Positions 8,070 through 16,783 of a stretch of DNA of 33,519 nt are shown here, in pieces. A program made the translations under genes and the position numbers. The notes beneath the pieces were generated by a model, which was not told the origin of the DNA, did no database searches, and saw only the letters and a program-made list of their open reading frames with translations. Source of the stretch: Aquirhabdus sp. GTDB taxonomy: Bacteria; Pseudomonadota; Gammaproteobacteria; Pseudomonadales; Moraxellaceae. Position 1 is the stretch's first letter, and the number at the start of each line of letters is the position of its first letter. Location of the stretch: the NCBI GenBank assembly GCA_030149815.1, contig JASLHI010000032.1:1-33519 (forward strand), read 5' to 3'.

Positions 8070-8327
8070 ATACCACGACTTGACTAAAATTTTATAACAC
8101 CCATAGATACATAAAACACTCTTAATTTACCTGACAATTACTTTTATGGTCTCCCTTTCGGCTTCTAGTTACGCAAGGATTACCAAGTTCACAGAGCGTT
8201 TATCAAACTACCACACCGTTACTATTCATCTATTTTGTGATCCTGTTATCGTATTCACATAGCGAGATGAAAACCTGATTACGGCGATCGGTCAAACTGT
8301 TAAACATATTTCTCCCAGAATATGACG

Positions 8328-8354
8328 AAAATGGCTCTTTTTAGAGCCATTTTT
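8328..8354. terminator. Rho-independent terminator upstream of rep
   Basis: AAAATGGCTCT (8328-8338) pairs with AGAGCCATTTT (8343-8353) around a TTTT loop. A-run and T-run flanks let it work both ways. It lies 259 bases after the EF-Tu-like gene, so it either ends a long 3' UTR or closes an unannotated transcript. Confidence 0.88.
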
Positions 8355-8422
8355 ATTGCCCCTAAATTTGCATTTAAAATGCAACAACGAATTTTCACCT
8401 GTCCAATCCCGCCTCTCCTCTT

Positions 8423-8444
8423 TATAATAGCCGCTCAATGAGCG
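8423..8444 (+). promoter_or_regulatory. Possible rep promoter -10 and adjoining palindrome
   Basis: A perfect TATAAT lies at 8423-8428, with only a poor -35 candidate (TGTCCA, 8400-8405, 17-base spacer). The expected transcript start falls in a 13-base palindrome (CGCTCA-A-TGAGCG, 8432-8444), which could be an operator or a short leader hairpin. The rep ATG is 11 bases further on. Confidence 0.45.
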
Positions 8445-8454
8445 AGACGAATCC

Positions 8455-10506
8455 ATGAGCGGCAACAACAAACTTTCTTCCCTAAATCCACGTCAACAAG
8501 AAGCAATGGAGTACGTGAGAGGACCTCTATTGGTGTTAGCTGGCGCAGGTTCAGGAAAAACCGCAGTAATTACGCGGAAAATTGCCCATCTGATTGAAAA
8601 CTGTAATGTTCCAGCGCATCGAATCACTGCGATGACGTTTACCAATAAAGCCGCACGTGAGATGAAAGAACGTGTGAGCAAGCTCTTACCCAGCGAAAAA
8701 ATTAAAGGGATTACCGTTTCAACCTTCCATAATTTTGGGTTGAATTTATTACGCATTGAACTAAAACATACGCCGCTCAAAAACAACTTTTCTATTCTGG
8801 ATGCTGATGATTGCAAACGCCTGCTTATGGATCTCATGCAGCGCGATAATTTATCTGGTGCAGATAGCAAAGAGCTGATTGCCAAAGCCATGCGCCGCAT
8901 TTCTGACTGGAAAAATGATCTTCTCACACCGATGCAAGCCATCAGTACAGCAAAAGACAATGAAGATCTGCAACTCGCGCACTTATACGAACTGTATGAA
9001 CGAAATATTCGCGCGTATAACGCCGTTGATTTCGACGATCTGATTGCCCTGCCTACTCGCTTACTCCAAGACAACGCAGAAGTCCGTGATAAGTGGCAAA
9101 ATCGTGTCAGCTATTTATTAGTGGACGAATATCAAGATACCAACACAGCTCAGTATATGTTGGTCAAACTATTGGTTGGAGTGCAAGCACGCTTCACAGC
9201 CGTGGGAGATGATGACCAATCCATTTACGCTTGGCGCGGTGCTAAACCTGAAAATATGGCATTACTTGCTGAAGACTTTACCCAATTAAAAATCATTAAA
9301 CTTGAGCAAAACTATCGCTCAACCAGTCGTATTCTCAAAGCAGCAAACTCAGTGATTGAGAACAATCCGCATTTGTTTGAAAAAGCCTTGTGGTGTGACA
9401 AAGGTCATGGCGACATCATTCGAGTAATCAATTGTCGTAACGATGATGATGAAGCAGAACGTATTGTTCACGACATCATGACGCATAAGCTTATGAACGG
9501 TAAAACATGGCAAGATTACGCTGTCCTCTATCGCGGCAATTTTCAGGCTCGTGTTCTTGAAACGCATTTACGCCAAATGCAGATTCCTTACAAAGTTTCT
9601 GGCGGAACCTCATTCTTTGCACGCGCAGAAATTAAAGATGTGATGAGTTATTTGCGTCTCATTATTAATCCTGACGATGACAGTGCATTTCTTCGTATTA
9701 TCAATACGCCAAAGCGTGAAATTGGCCCAGCGACACTCGAAAAGCTCGGATTATTTGCTCAAGAATACAGTATGTCATTACTCATGGCGGCAGGTGATTT
9801 ACGTCTCGGCATGACTATGAGTCAGAAAAAAGCCGTGATGCACTTACATGAATTTGCGCAGTTTATTGAACAATACACACGTGACTTGCATGACGATGAC
9901 AATCCTGTCCCTCTCGTTCGCCAGATGATTACCGAGACAGGTTATATTGACTATATTAAAGAACAAGCGCCAACGCCACAGGCGGAAAAAAACAAACTCG
10001 ATAACTTAGAGACATTGTTCTCAAGTATTCAAAGTTTGATTAATCGCGCCGAAGATGTTGATGAAAAAAATATTGAAAGCGTGATTCGTAAGTTGGTTTT
10101 ATTGGACTTACTGGATCAACAACAAGAAGAACAAGATACCGACAAAGTCAATCTAATGACCTTGCATGCCGCAAAAGGTCTTGAGTTTCCTTACGTTTAT
10201 ATCATGGGTTTGGAGGAAGATATGCTTCCTCACAAGAACTCCATCGTTGCTGAAACCGTCGAAGAAGAACGCCGTCTAATGTACGTGGGGATTACGCGTG
10301 CACGACAAGGTCTAACGCTCACACTAGCTGAGCAACGCAAAATGGGCGGCAATCTTCGTCAGACTACACCAAGCCGCTTCCTAGATGAACTTCCCGAAGA
10401 GGAGTTGGAATGGTCAGGCAATAAGAAGAAAAATAAAACGTCAAATGTCGATCCGAAGGCGCAAGCTGCGGCCTACTTAGCTAACTTAAAAGCATTGATG
10501 AAATAA
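8455..10506 (+). CDS. rep: ATP-dependent DNA helicase Rep (UvrD/Rep superfamily 1A)
   Basis: Rep is a 3'-5' DNA helicase that removes proteins from DNA ahead of the replication fork and helps restart. The 683 residues match Rep (E. coli 673) rather than the longer UvrD. Superfamily 1 motifs appear in order: Q motif LNPRQQEAM; Walker A AGAGSGKT (residues 29-36); motif Ia TFTNKAAREMKERV; motif II VDEYQDTN (Asp224-Glu225); motif III VGDDDQSIYAWRGA; motif IV LEQNYRS; motif V LMTLHAAKGLEF; motif VI EEERRLMYVGITRA. The Lys-rich C-terminus (NKKKNKTSN) follows the Rep pattern. There is no strong ribosome site before the ATG. dut follows after 114 bases with an extended palindrome between them. Confidence 0.95.
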   Translation: MSGNNKLSSLNPRQQEAMEYVRGPLLVLAGAGSGKTAVITRKIAHLIENCNVPAHRITAMTFTNKAAREMKERVSKLLPSEKIKGITVSTFHNFGLNLLRIELKHTPLKNNFSILDADDCKRLLMDLMQRDNLSGADSKELIAKAMRRISDWKNDLLTPMQAISTAKDNEDLQLAHLYELYERNIRAYNAVDFDDLIALPTRLLQDNAEVRDKWQNRVSYLLVDEYQDTNTAQYMLVKLLVGVQARFTAVGDDDQSIYAWRGAKPENMALLAEDFTQLKIIKLEQNYRSTSRILKAANSVIENNPHLFEKALWCDKGHGDIIRVINCRNDDDEAERIVHDIMTHKLMNGKTWQDYAVLYRGNFQARVLETHLRQMQIPYKVSGGTSFFARAEIKDVMSYLRLIINPDDDSAFLRIINTPKREIGPATLEKLGLFAQEYSMSLLMAAGDLRLGMTMSQKKAVMHLHEFAQFIEQYTRDLHDDDNPVPLVRQMITETGYIDYIKEQAPTPQAEKNKLDNLETLFSSIQSLINRAEDVDEKNIESVIRKLVLLDLLDQQQEEQDTDKVNLMTLHAAKGLEFPYVYIMGLEEDMLPHKNSIVAETVEEERRLMYVGITRARQGLTLTLAEQRKMGGNLRQTTPSRFLDELPEEELEWSGNKKKNKTSNVDPKAQAAAYLANLKALMK

Positions 10507-10522
10507 TCTCTTGATGAACCTG

Positions 10523-10546
10523 TCATGTTATTCATGAATAACGTGA
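10523..10546. repeat. 24-base near-perfect palindrome between rep and dut
   Basis: The core GTTATTCATGAATAAC (10527-10542) is a perfect 16-base palindrome. Four more bases on each side also pair, with one T-G wobble. It lies 16 bases after the rep stop and 75 before dut. Dyads of this kind bind homodimeric repressors. As RNA it would form a hairpin, but no T-run follows. Confidence 0.6.
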
Positions 10547-10620
10547 CTTAATATACAGATTTGTACTAGAAATTTAGCAAAATTAGGCTTTAATACTCTA
10601 ATTCGACTTAAGGAAAAACG

Positions 10621-11073
10621 ATGAAGCTGCAACTTAAAATTCTCGACCCGCGTATTGGTACAACTTGGCCACTTCCAGCTCACGCAACACATGGTTCCGC
10701 AGGGATTGATTTACGCGCTTGCTTAGATGAAGCCATTGTTCTACAACCAAATGCGACAGCTTTAGTTAAAACAGGCATGGCTATTTATATTGAAGATACT
10801 GGATACGCGGGGCTGATTCTCCCACGCTCAGGTCTAGGTCATAAGCATGGTATCGTGCTCGGTAATCTAGTCGGTCTGATTGATTCTGATTATCAGGGTG
10901 AACTCATGGTTTCTGTCTGGAATCGCGGTACGACCGCTTTTACACTTGAACCAGGTGAGCGTATGGCGCAATATGTGCTTGTGCCGATTATGCAAACTTC
11001 ATTTGACATTGTTGAAGAATTTGTCGAAAGTGGACGAGGCGCTGGTGGATTTGGTCATACAGGCAGACAATAA
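10621..11073 (+). CDS. dut: Deoxyuridine 5'-triphosphate nucleotidohydrolase (dUTPase)
   Basis: Dut hydrolyses dUTP to dUMP and pyrophosphate, which keeps uracil out of DNA and supplies dUMP for thymidylate synthesis. The 150 residues match trimeric dUTPases. Five conserved motifs are seen: HGSAGIDLRAC (I), PRSGLGHKHGIVLGN (II), GLIDSDYQGEL with its Asp and Tyr near the active site (III), PGERMAQYVLVP (IV) and the Gly-rich C-terminal arm GRGAGGFGHTGRQ (V). The ATG follows AAGGA at the proper distance. The gene is followed after 93 bases by algC and then argB, as in Acinetobacter and Pseudomonas. A weak hairpin with a T-run lies in the dut-algC gap. Confidence 0.97.
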   Translation: MKLQLKILDPRIGTTWPLPAHATHGSAGIDLRACLDEAIVLQPNATALVKTGMAIYIEDTGYAGLILPRSGLGHKHGIVLGNLVGLIDSDYQGELMVSVWNRGTTAFTLEPGERMAQYVLVPIMQTSFDIVEEFVESGRGAGGFGHTGRQ

Positions 11074-11101
11074 GTTTGCCTTGCGTCACTCGGTATGGAT
11101 G

Positions 11102-11122
11102 AACCTCATGATGAGGCTTTTT
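11102..11122 (+). terminator. Weak hairpin with T-run between dut and algC
   Basis: CCTC (11104-11107) pairs with GAGG (11113-11116) around a short loop, then CTTTTTTA follows. The stem is short, so this is at most a partial terminator or attenuator that lowers algC transcription relative to dut. Confidence 0.4.
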
Positions 11123-11166
11123 AGGTAGAGTTAGATCTAAAAAAAGATAAAACGGACGTAAATTCA

Positions 11167-13656
11167 ATGAAGAAAACTGCGAGTAAGTCAGGAAGTCAGA
11201 ATAATATAGCGGCTAAATTATTAGCTAAAAACTTTGATCCTCGTCTAAAACCATTAGCGCTTAATGTGATATTAGCCGTTGCCGTCGGTATTGGTAGCTA
11301 TGCGTTAACTCAACATATTGTTGAGCAACAACAAACTCAAGCACTGAATGAGTTTGGGCAAAATGCGGCGATCCTCATTGACCGTCAAATTGCAGCTTGG
11401 GAAGCTGAGAGCAGCTTACTCGCACAACAACCTTCATTAAAATCGACAGCTCGCGTCAAAGCAATCATTGGAATCGATGGGGTTATTCCCTCTGATCTCA
11501 GCTTTACAGATCAAGATCTCCTTAATCGAACCAAGAAAGGACCTACTGGTGCAGAAATCACCAATGTTGGTGCTCATGCACTGATCACAACTGCCGTTGC
11601 AATGCCAATCGGTGGCTATCTGATTAGCGAACGACCATTTTCAATGCTCTCTGATGATTTGAAGAAAATCACGCCTACTGGCATTCAGCTCACACTGAGT
11701 CAGACATTCAATGGGGGACAGCCCTTGGATGCAGTCACGCTTAATCGAGATACTGGCTCTAGTATGACGAGTGTGCCGCTCAAAGCAGTCGGCTGGCAAC
11801 TTAATATCGGGAAAGTAGCGTCTAGCTCACTCAACCCAATGACCAACTTACCCCTCCTTGCGGGTCTACTGGCATTCATTGGTACTTTACTTTCGACGGC
11901 AATCTGGTTCTTCATCAGACCACAACGGATTATCAATGCACCAAACTATCAGGCGGGTGGTGATCAACTGGCTCAATTAGATGCGGTTGCCCTTGAATTA
12001 ACACCATCAAAACCAGAGCCAGTACCAGCTCCCGTAGCGATGCCTGAACCAATAGTTGCTCCTGAGCCAATAAAACCAATTGTTGTACCTGAACAGATCC
12101 CAGAGGCTGTTATCGCTGAACCAGTGTCTGCAGCACCTACAGCTCCAGCCACTGATTTAGATGATCTCTCATATCTTGATGAAGCTTTAACTGAGTCTCC
12201 AAAAAGTAATCTCATGGAGTTTACGCTGGGCAGTGGTGCAATGCTGCCTGAAACCGAGTTTGTCTTGGACAAAGGGTTACCAAAGCGTATTTTTAGAGCG
12301 TATGACATCCGTGGCAAAGTCACAGATCTCACGGCAGAATGGATGAAACCGATTGCACGTGCGCTGGGTAGCGAACTACGGTCACGTGGACAAATTGAAG
12401 TTGTCGTCGGATTTGACGCACGTACTACCAGTGAACAATACGCCGAAATCATGCGCAATGGTCTCGTCGAATCTGGTTTGCAAGTGGTTGATATTGGTAT
12501 GGTTCCTACACCTGTTATGCACTATGCTGCAAGACAGCACCAAGGCAATGGCATCATGATTACCGCAAGCCATAATCCAGCTGAATACAACGGCGTGAAA
12601 TGGCTCATGCAACAACAATCGCCACTACCAGAAGATATTGAAGCAATTTACAAACGTGCTCTAGATCAGTCATTTACAGAAGGAAAAGGCAGACAGCGTA
12701 AGATTTCCTACACTGCTGAATATCTAGATGAAATGTTGAATGATGTCATGCTCGGTGAAGAACTTAACGTTGTCATTGATGGTATGAATGGCGTTATGGG
12801 CGAGCTCGCTCAACAAGCGATTGAAACTGCTGGATGTACCGTCATTGACCTCGATATCAAACCAAATGGTTCATATCCACACGGCAATCCAGATCCTTGC
12901 GAACCAAACCGTCTCACAGAACTATCTCAGCAAATGATTATTAGCCAAGCAGACATTGGCTTTGCATTTGATGGTGACGGTGATCGTATGGTTGCAGTGA
13001 CCAAAGATGGTACCGTCGTAACGTCTGACCAGTTAATCGCATTGTTCGCCATGTTGATTCTAGAATCTAAACCAGGTGCGGATATCGTATTTGATGTGAA
13101 ATGCAGCCGTATGGTTTCACAAACAATTACCGCAAATGGCGGTCGTCCAATCATGAGCCGTAGCGGAAATACTTTCATTCGTCACGAAGTCATGTCAGAA
13201 AGCAACGATGTGGCATTTGGTGGTGAATTCTCAGGTCATTATTTCTTTAACGATGGTCGCGGACACGCCTCTGATGACGGCTTATATGCCGCTTTGCGCT
13301 TAATGGAATGGTTAGGTCATCGCGGTCAAACCCTCGATGAAGTATTAAAAACACTTCCAAGTCGTGTCGGCACTGCTGATATTTATCTGCCACTCGATAA
13401 AGATCTACCGCCAAACTTCTTTGCAGAACTCACTGCAGATGCAGCAGAAGTTTCAGGTGCGACATTGACAACTATTGATGGTGTAAGGCTTGATTTTCAA
13501 GATGGATTTGGCATCATACGCGCATCGAATACAGGTGCGTTTGTCACGTTGCGTTTTGAAGCTGAAAATGCAATGTCGCTCGATCGCATCCGCCAAACAT
13601 TCCATGATTTGGTACAAAAACATCAACCAAGTTTGGCAGATAAAATGCCTGACTAA
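11167..13656 (+). CDS. algC: Membrane-anchored phosphomannomutase/phosphoglucomutase (long AlgC type)
   Basis: The C-terminal part, from about residue 372 (RIFRAYDIRG), is a complete phosphohexomutase that interconverts mannose or glucose 6- and 1-phosphates for surface polysaccharides. It has the phosphoserine loop TASHNP (Ser468), metal loop DGDGDR (Asp602, 604, 606), sugar loop GGEFSGH (685-691) and phosphate loop RASNTG (785-790). The first 250 residues are different. A membrane segment at about 31-49, a region of about 170 residues that looks like a periplasmic sensor domain, and a second membrane segment at about 227-246 precede a Pro/Glu-rich linker (about 275-335). The total of 829 residues is far above the 460 of the classical enzyme, but a similar long form is known in Pseudomonas relatives. 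The frame is unbroken. It sits between dut and argB. Confidence 0.93.
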   Translation: MKKTASKSGSQNNIAAKLLAKNFDPRLKPLALNVILAVAVGIGSYALTQHIVEQQQTQALNEFGQNAAILIDRQIAAWEAESSLLAQQPSLKSTARVKAIIGIDGVIPSDLSFTDQDLLNRTKKGPTGAEITNVGAHALITTAVAMPIGGYLISERPFSMLSDDLKKITPTGIQLTLSQTFNGGQPLDAVTLNRDTGSSMTSVPLKAVGWQLNIGKVASSSLNPMTNLPLLAGLLAFIGTLLSTAIWFFIRPQRIINAPNYQAGGDQLAQLDAVALELTPSKPEPVPAPVAMPEPIVAPEPIKPIVVPEQIPEAVIAEPVSAAPTAPATDLDDLSYLDEALTESPKSNLMEFTLGSGAMLPETEFVLDKGLPKRIFRAYDIRGKVTDLTAEWMKPIARALGSELRSRGQIEVVVGFDARTTSEQYAEIMRNGLVESGLQVVDIGMVPTPVMHYAARQHQGNGIMITASHNPAEYNGVKWLMQQQSPLPEDIEAIYKRALDQSFTEGKGRQRKISYTAEYLDEMLNDVMLGEELNVVIDGMNGVMGELAQQAIETAGCTVIDLDIKPNGSYPHGNPDPCEPNRLTELSQQMIISQADIGFAFDGDGDRMVAVTKDGTVVTSDQLIALFAMLILESKPGADIVFDVKCSRMVSQTITANGGRPIMSRSGNTFIRHEVMSESNDVAFGGEFSGHYFFNDGRGHASDDGLYAALRLMEWLGHRGQTLDEVLKTLPSRVGTADIYLPLDKDLPPNFFAELTADAAEVSGATLTTIDGVRLDFQDGFGIIRASNTGAFVTLRFEAENAMSLDRIRQTFHDLVQKHQPSLADKMPD

Positions 13657-13664
13657 TGTCACAT

Positions 13665-13689
13665 AGAGTGGTCTACTGTAGATCACTCT
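13665..13689 (+). repeat. Hairpin between algC and argB
   Basis: An 11-base stem (13665-13675 with 13679-13689, one G-T wobble) closes on a CTG loop, just after the algC stop and 30 bases before the argB ATG. No T-run follows, so a terminator is unlikely. It may regulate or protect the argB message. Confidence 0.55.
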
Positions 13690-13718
13690 TGACTGCACTT
13701 AGAGCCGAGTTAGCCACT

Positions 13719-14627
13719 ATGCCTTTGAACAAAGATCAAGCCCTGAATGTCGCAAAAGTTCTGACCGAAGCACTCCCCTACATTCAACGTTTCGCAGGCA
13801 AAACGCTAGTCGTAAAATACGGCGGCAATGCGATGACAGATCCAGAGCTAGAGCGCTCATTTGCACGTGATATCGTCTTAATGAAAACCGTTGGCATCAA
13901 TCCTGTGATTGTGCATGGTGGCGGCCCTCAAGTAGACAACTTACTCAAACAACTCGGCCGTGTCTCTGATCGCATCGATGGTATGCGCGTCACTGATGCA
14001 CCCACCATGGAAGTCGTGGAAATGGTGCTCGGTGGTAGCGTCAACAAATCCATCGTAAATCTCATTAACCAAAATGGCGGTCGTGCCATCGGTTTAACAG
14101 GTAAAGACGGCAATCTCATCCGTGCCAAAAAACTTTACCTCGATAAGAAAGATGAAACAGGTCAAATTAAACAAATCGATTTAGGTTTGGTTGGTGAAGT
14201 TGTCGGCGTTAAAACCGACGTTTTAGATTTATTTATGCAAAGTGACTTTATTCCTGTCATAGCCCCACTTGGCGTGGATGAAGAAGGGAATACTTATAAT
14301 ATCAACGCTGACTTGGTTGCAGGTAAAGTCGCCGAAGCGTTAAAAGCTGAAAAACTCATTTTGCTCACCAATATCCCTGGTGTGCTTGATGCTGACAAAA
14401 ATGTATTAACAGGTCTATCAACTCAAGATGTCGATCACCTAATCGAAACTGGCGTGATTTACGGTGGAATGATTCCAAAAGTTGGCTGTGCGCTTGATGC
14501 GGTCAAAGGCGGTGTGGTGAGTGCACATATCATTGATGGTCGTGTACCTCACGCGTCATTGCTTGAAGTCTTTACCGATGAAGGTTTAGGTACATTGATT
14601 AGTAATCGAGCGAAGCGTAAAGCTTAA
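13719..14627 (+). CDS. argB: Acetylglutamate kinase ArgB
   Basis: ArgB phosphorylates N-acetylglutamate in the second step of arginine synthesis. The amino acid kinase fold is plain: TLVVKYGGNAM, PVIVHGGGPQVD, the NINADLVAGKVAEALKAEKL segment and the IPGVLD loop, ending GMIPKVGCALDAV. From the ATG at 13719 the length is 302, the usual size. The N-terminal helix (LNVAKVLTEALPYIQRFAGK) resembles that of arginine-inhibited hexameric NAGKs, so feedback inhibition by arginine is likely (inference). The frame is open to an ATG at 13656 that overlaps the algC stop as TAATG. That extension is not family-like and covers a hairpin, so the shorter start is preferred. The ribosome site is weak, which fits coupling to algC. 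Confidence 0.95.
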   Translation: MPLNKDQALNVAKVLTEALPYIQRFAGKTLVVKYGGNAMTDPELERSFARDIVLMKTVGINPVIVHGGGPQVDNLLKQLGRVSDRIDGMRVTDAPTMEVVEMVLGGSVNKSIVNLINQNGGRAIGLTGKDGNLIRAKKLYLDKKDETGQIKQIDLGLVGEVVGVKTDVLDLFMQSDFIPVIAPLGVDEEGNTYNINADLVAGKVAEALKAEKLILLTNIPGVLDADKNVLTGLSTQDVDHLIETGVIYGGMIPKVGCALDAVKGGVVSAHIIDGRVPHASLLEVFTDEGLGTLISNRAKRKA

Positions 14628-14637
14628 TGGATAAAAT

Positions 14638-14662
14638 GGAGCAACATTCACGTTGCTCCTTT
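14638..14662 (+). terminator. Rho-independent terminator of argB
   Basis: GGAGCAAC (14638-14645) pairs perfectly with GTTGCTCC (14652-14659) around ATTCAC, then a short T stretch (TTTC). It closes the dut-algC-argB unit 10 bases after the argB stop. Confidence 0.8.
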
Positions 14663-14796
14663 CACAAAACACAATCAACAACAAAACCATCATAAGAAAA
14701 TTTACATTAACGATTACATTTCAGCCTACGCAATCCAAATAAAACTTTTAAGAATTATAATTTTAGGTTATTGTTTTAACGTTACAATTTACTACT

Positions 14797-14802
14797 TATA
14801 AT
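14797..14802 (+). promoter_or_regulatory. Candidate -10 element of the lipoprotein gene
   Basis: A perfect TATAAT occupies 14797-14802 in an AT-rich stretch. The best -35 (TTTAAC, 14775-14780, 16-base spacer) is weak. If real, transcription starts near 14809. The ATG at 14801 would then be untranscribed, which supports the ATG at 14822. Confidence 0.45.
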
Positions 14803-14821
14803 GTACAAATGGATATCAAAG

Positions 14822-16705
14822 ATGAAAACAAATTTAAAATTTTCCACCCTTTTTCTTGCTTGTAGTCTAGTAATAACAGGATGCGGTGGTGGGGGTGGCT
14901 CATCCGATAGCAGCAGCCAAGGATCAAACAACAATACCAATCCTAGTGGAAATAATACTAATCCTACTGGAAATACAAATCCGGTTTCAGCAGGTTCTTC
15001 TACAGGGACATTTGTAGATAGCCCAGTTGCAGGACTAACGTATACAACCAGTGGCGGATATACAGGCACGACAGATAGTTCAGGGCATTTTGCTTATAAT
15101 GCAGGCGAAACAATTACTTTTAAGCTTGGAACTCTGACCTTAGGGACAGTTCCAGCATCAGGCCTCATTACACCAATTGACTTGAGCAATTCTAATTTCA
15201 ATATTCGAGATAATCTTCTCATCTTGCTTCAATCTCTTGATACTCATGCAAATTCAAATGCAATCACAATTACTCCTGCGAGCATTGCAAAAATATCATC
15301 ATCGTTGGATTTAACTGTAGATCCAACAACATTTTCTACGGCCTTACAAAGCCTTTCAATTACTCCTGTATCACTCACTACTGCTCTTACAAACTTTCAG
15401 AACGCTCTAAGTACTAACTCGACAACATCTACACCAACAACACCTCTACAAACAGCAAAAAATTTCATTACAAATGCAAATAAGATTATTGCAAGTGCCA
15501 GCCAGATCATGCAGACCTACCAGCCAGCTAATTTAACAGGGACAAAAGAATTAGGTTATGCAACTAATGCTATTACTGTACTAGCATTGAATGCTTACCA
15601 AATCGCAGGTGGGCAGTCGACAACTTTAAATACAGCACAAATTCAAACAGCTCTCAATAATGTCGCAGGAAGCCAAGCACAGTACTCAAATCTGAATAAC
15701 TTAACAGTTTCCACAACATCTAATGGAACTGTCAACATTTCAGGAAATTTCACCATTACATATGTTACAGACTGGACATATAACCCAACAACAAATGCAT
15801 TTATACCGATTTACAGCGCACCTATTACAGTCACAGTTTCTCAATTTGGCATCAGTACAAATACTAATACTAGCAATACAAACTTTAATTTTACTTTAAA
15901 TGCTAATAGCTCAATTACAGCCACAACAAGCGCAGGTATCAATGCATCTGTTGTTGCCAAATCAAATAGTTCGATTACTGCAACTTATCCATCCGCTGTG
16001 ACCTTGAATCTTTCTACAACGATGACAAATACGCAGAATAATACGAATCCAATGCCACAAACAGGATCTATTTCGCTGAAAAACATTACACTTACATCTG
16101 GTGTGACTACATTAAACCTCAATAATTTGACTGTTTCAGGACAATCAGTCAATGTTCAAAATACAAGTTCGACGACTCAATCAGTTATTGTACCAACTAA
16201 TTTGTCATTTAATGGTAGCCTACAACAGAACCAAAGCTCTGCGAATGTTGCAGCTCAAATTCAACTGTCAAACTTGTCGTCAAGCTATATACTTGGTCAA
16301 CACGGCATTCCAACAACATCATCAGTCGCGAATACAACAGGCAATTTTAGTCTTGCAGTGAGTGCCCAAATTCTTGCAGGTAGTACCACACATACCTTTA
16401 ATTCCAATTTTATTGGCAACTTGACAGGTTTATCTTCTGTGCAGTCCTCACTAGAACTGACTGTTGATAATACAAGCTTAATGGGTTCTGTTACGGCTAC
16501 TGCAGCAACATCAACACAACCAGAATCTATCGGAGTGACGCTGATTGATCCTAATGGCGCAAGTATCAACATTGCCAATGCCCAAAACTTTACAACTTCA
16601 AATATTATCGTGAATGGCTCAACCCAAGGCACAATTACGAAATCATCCAGCTCACTTTATCAGGCTAAATTCACAGATAACTCGATTATTGTGATTGCTC
16701 CGTAA
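14822..16705 (+). CDS. Ser/Thr/Asn-rich surface lipoprotein, function unknown
   Basis: The protein has 627 residues from the ATG at 14822. It begins with a lipoprotein signal peptide (lipobox VITGC, Cys21) followed by a Gly run and a low-complexity Asn/Thr/Gly/Pro linker with imperfect TNPSGN-type repeats. Gly rather than Asp at position +2 predicts the outer membrane. Next comes a module, about residues 60-125, of the type GTFVDSPVAGLTYTTSGG with TGTTDSSGHFAYNAGE and GTLTLGTVPASGLITPIDLS, seen at the start of many gammaproteobacterial surface lipoproteins. The remainder is repetitive beta-prone sequence very rich in T, S and N. No enzyme motif is seen. The outer-membrane barrel gene downstream, beyond a terminator, could be a partner, but that is speculation. 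Confidence 0.75.
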   Translation: MKTNLKFSTLFLACSLVITGCGGGGGSSDSSSQGSNNNTNPSGNNTNPTGNTNPVSAGSSTGTFVDSPVAGLTYTTSGGYTGTTDSSGHFAYNAGETITFKLGTLTLGTVPASGLITPIDLSNSNFNIRDNLLILLQSLDTHANSNAITITPASIAKISSSLDLTVDPTTFSTALQSLSITPVSLTTALTNFQNALSTNSTTSTPTTPLQTAKNFITNANKIIASASQIMQTYQPANLTGTKELGYATNAITVLALNAYQIAGGQSTTLNTAQIQTALNNVAGSQAQYSNLNNLTVSTTSNGTVNISGNFTITYVTDWTYNPTTNAFIPIYSAPITVTVSQFGISTNTNTSNTNFNFTLNANSSITATTSAGINASVVAKSNSSITATYPSAVTLNLSTTMTNTQNNTNPMPQTGSISLKNITLTSGVTTLNLNNLTVSGQSVNVQNTSSTTQSVIVPTNLSFNGSLQQNQSSANVAAQIQLSNLSSSYILGQHGIPTTSSVANTTGNFSLAVSAQILAGSTTHTFNSNFIGNLTGLSSVQSSLELTVDNTSLMGSVTATAATSTQPESIGVTLIDPNGASINIANAQNFTTSNIIVNGSTQGTITKSSSSLYQAKFTDNSIIVIAP

Positions 16706-16721
16706 GTAAAATGAACTTCAT

Positions 16722-16751
16722 AAAAAGGGCAGCATAATGTTGCCCTTTTTT
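16722..16751 (+). terminator. Rho-independent terminator after the lipoprotein gene
   Basis: AAAAAGGGCAGC (16722-16733) pairs with GTTGCCCTTTTT (16739-16750), with one G-T wobble, around ATAAT and followed by a T-run. It would end the lipoprotein transcript 33 bases before the next gene's ATG. Confidence 0.88.
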
Positions 16752-16783
16752 ACACACAAATATCTCAATATTAGTTACCCTCT

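Larger units (their letters stand above)
8070..8454. other. Intergenic region ending in a strong terminator and the rep promoter
   Basis: No protein gene is supported in these 385 bases. The clear elements are a Rho-independent terminator at 8328-8354 and a -10-like TATAAT with a small palindrome just before rep. The 258 bases between the EF-Tu-like gene and the terminator could be a long 3' UTR or an independently transcribed small RNA. A TTGACT at 8080-8085 could be a -35 element, but no good -10 follows it. Confidence 0.5.

Noticed and set aside
8493..9074. Open frame of about 190 codons antisense to rep
   Set aside because: Shadow of the rep coding sequence, with composition typical of reverse-frame artefacts and no ribosome site of note.
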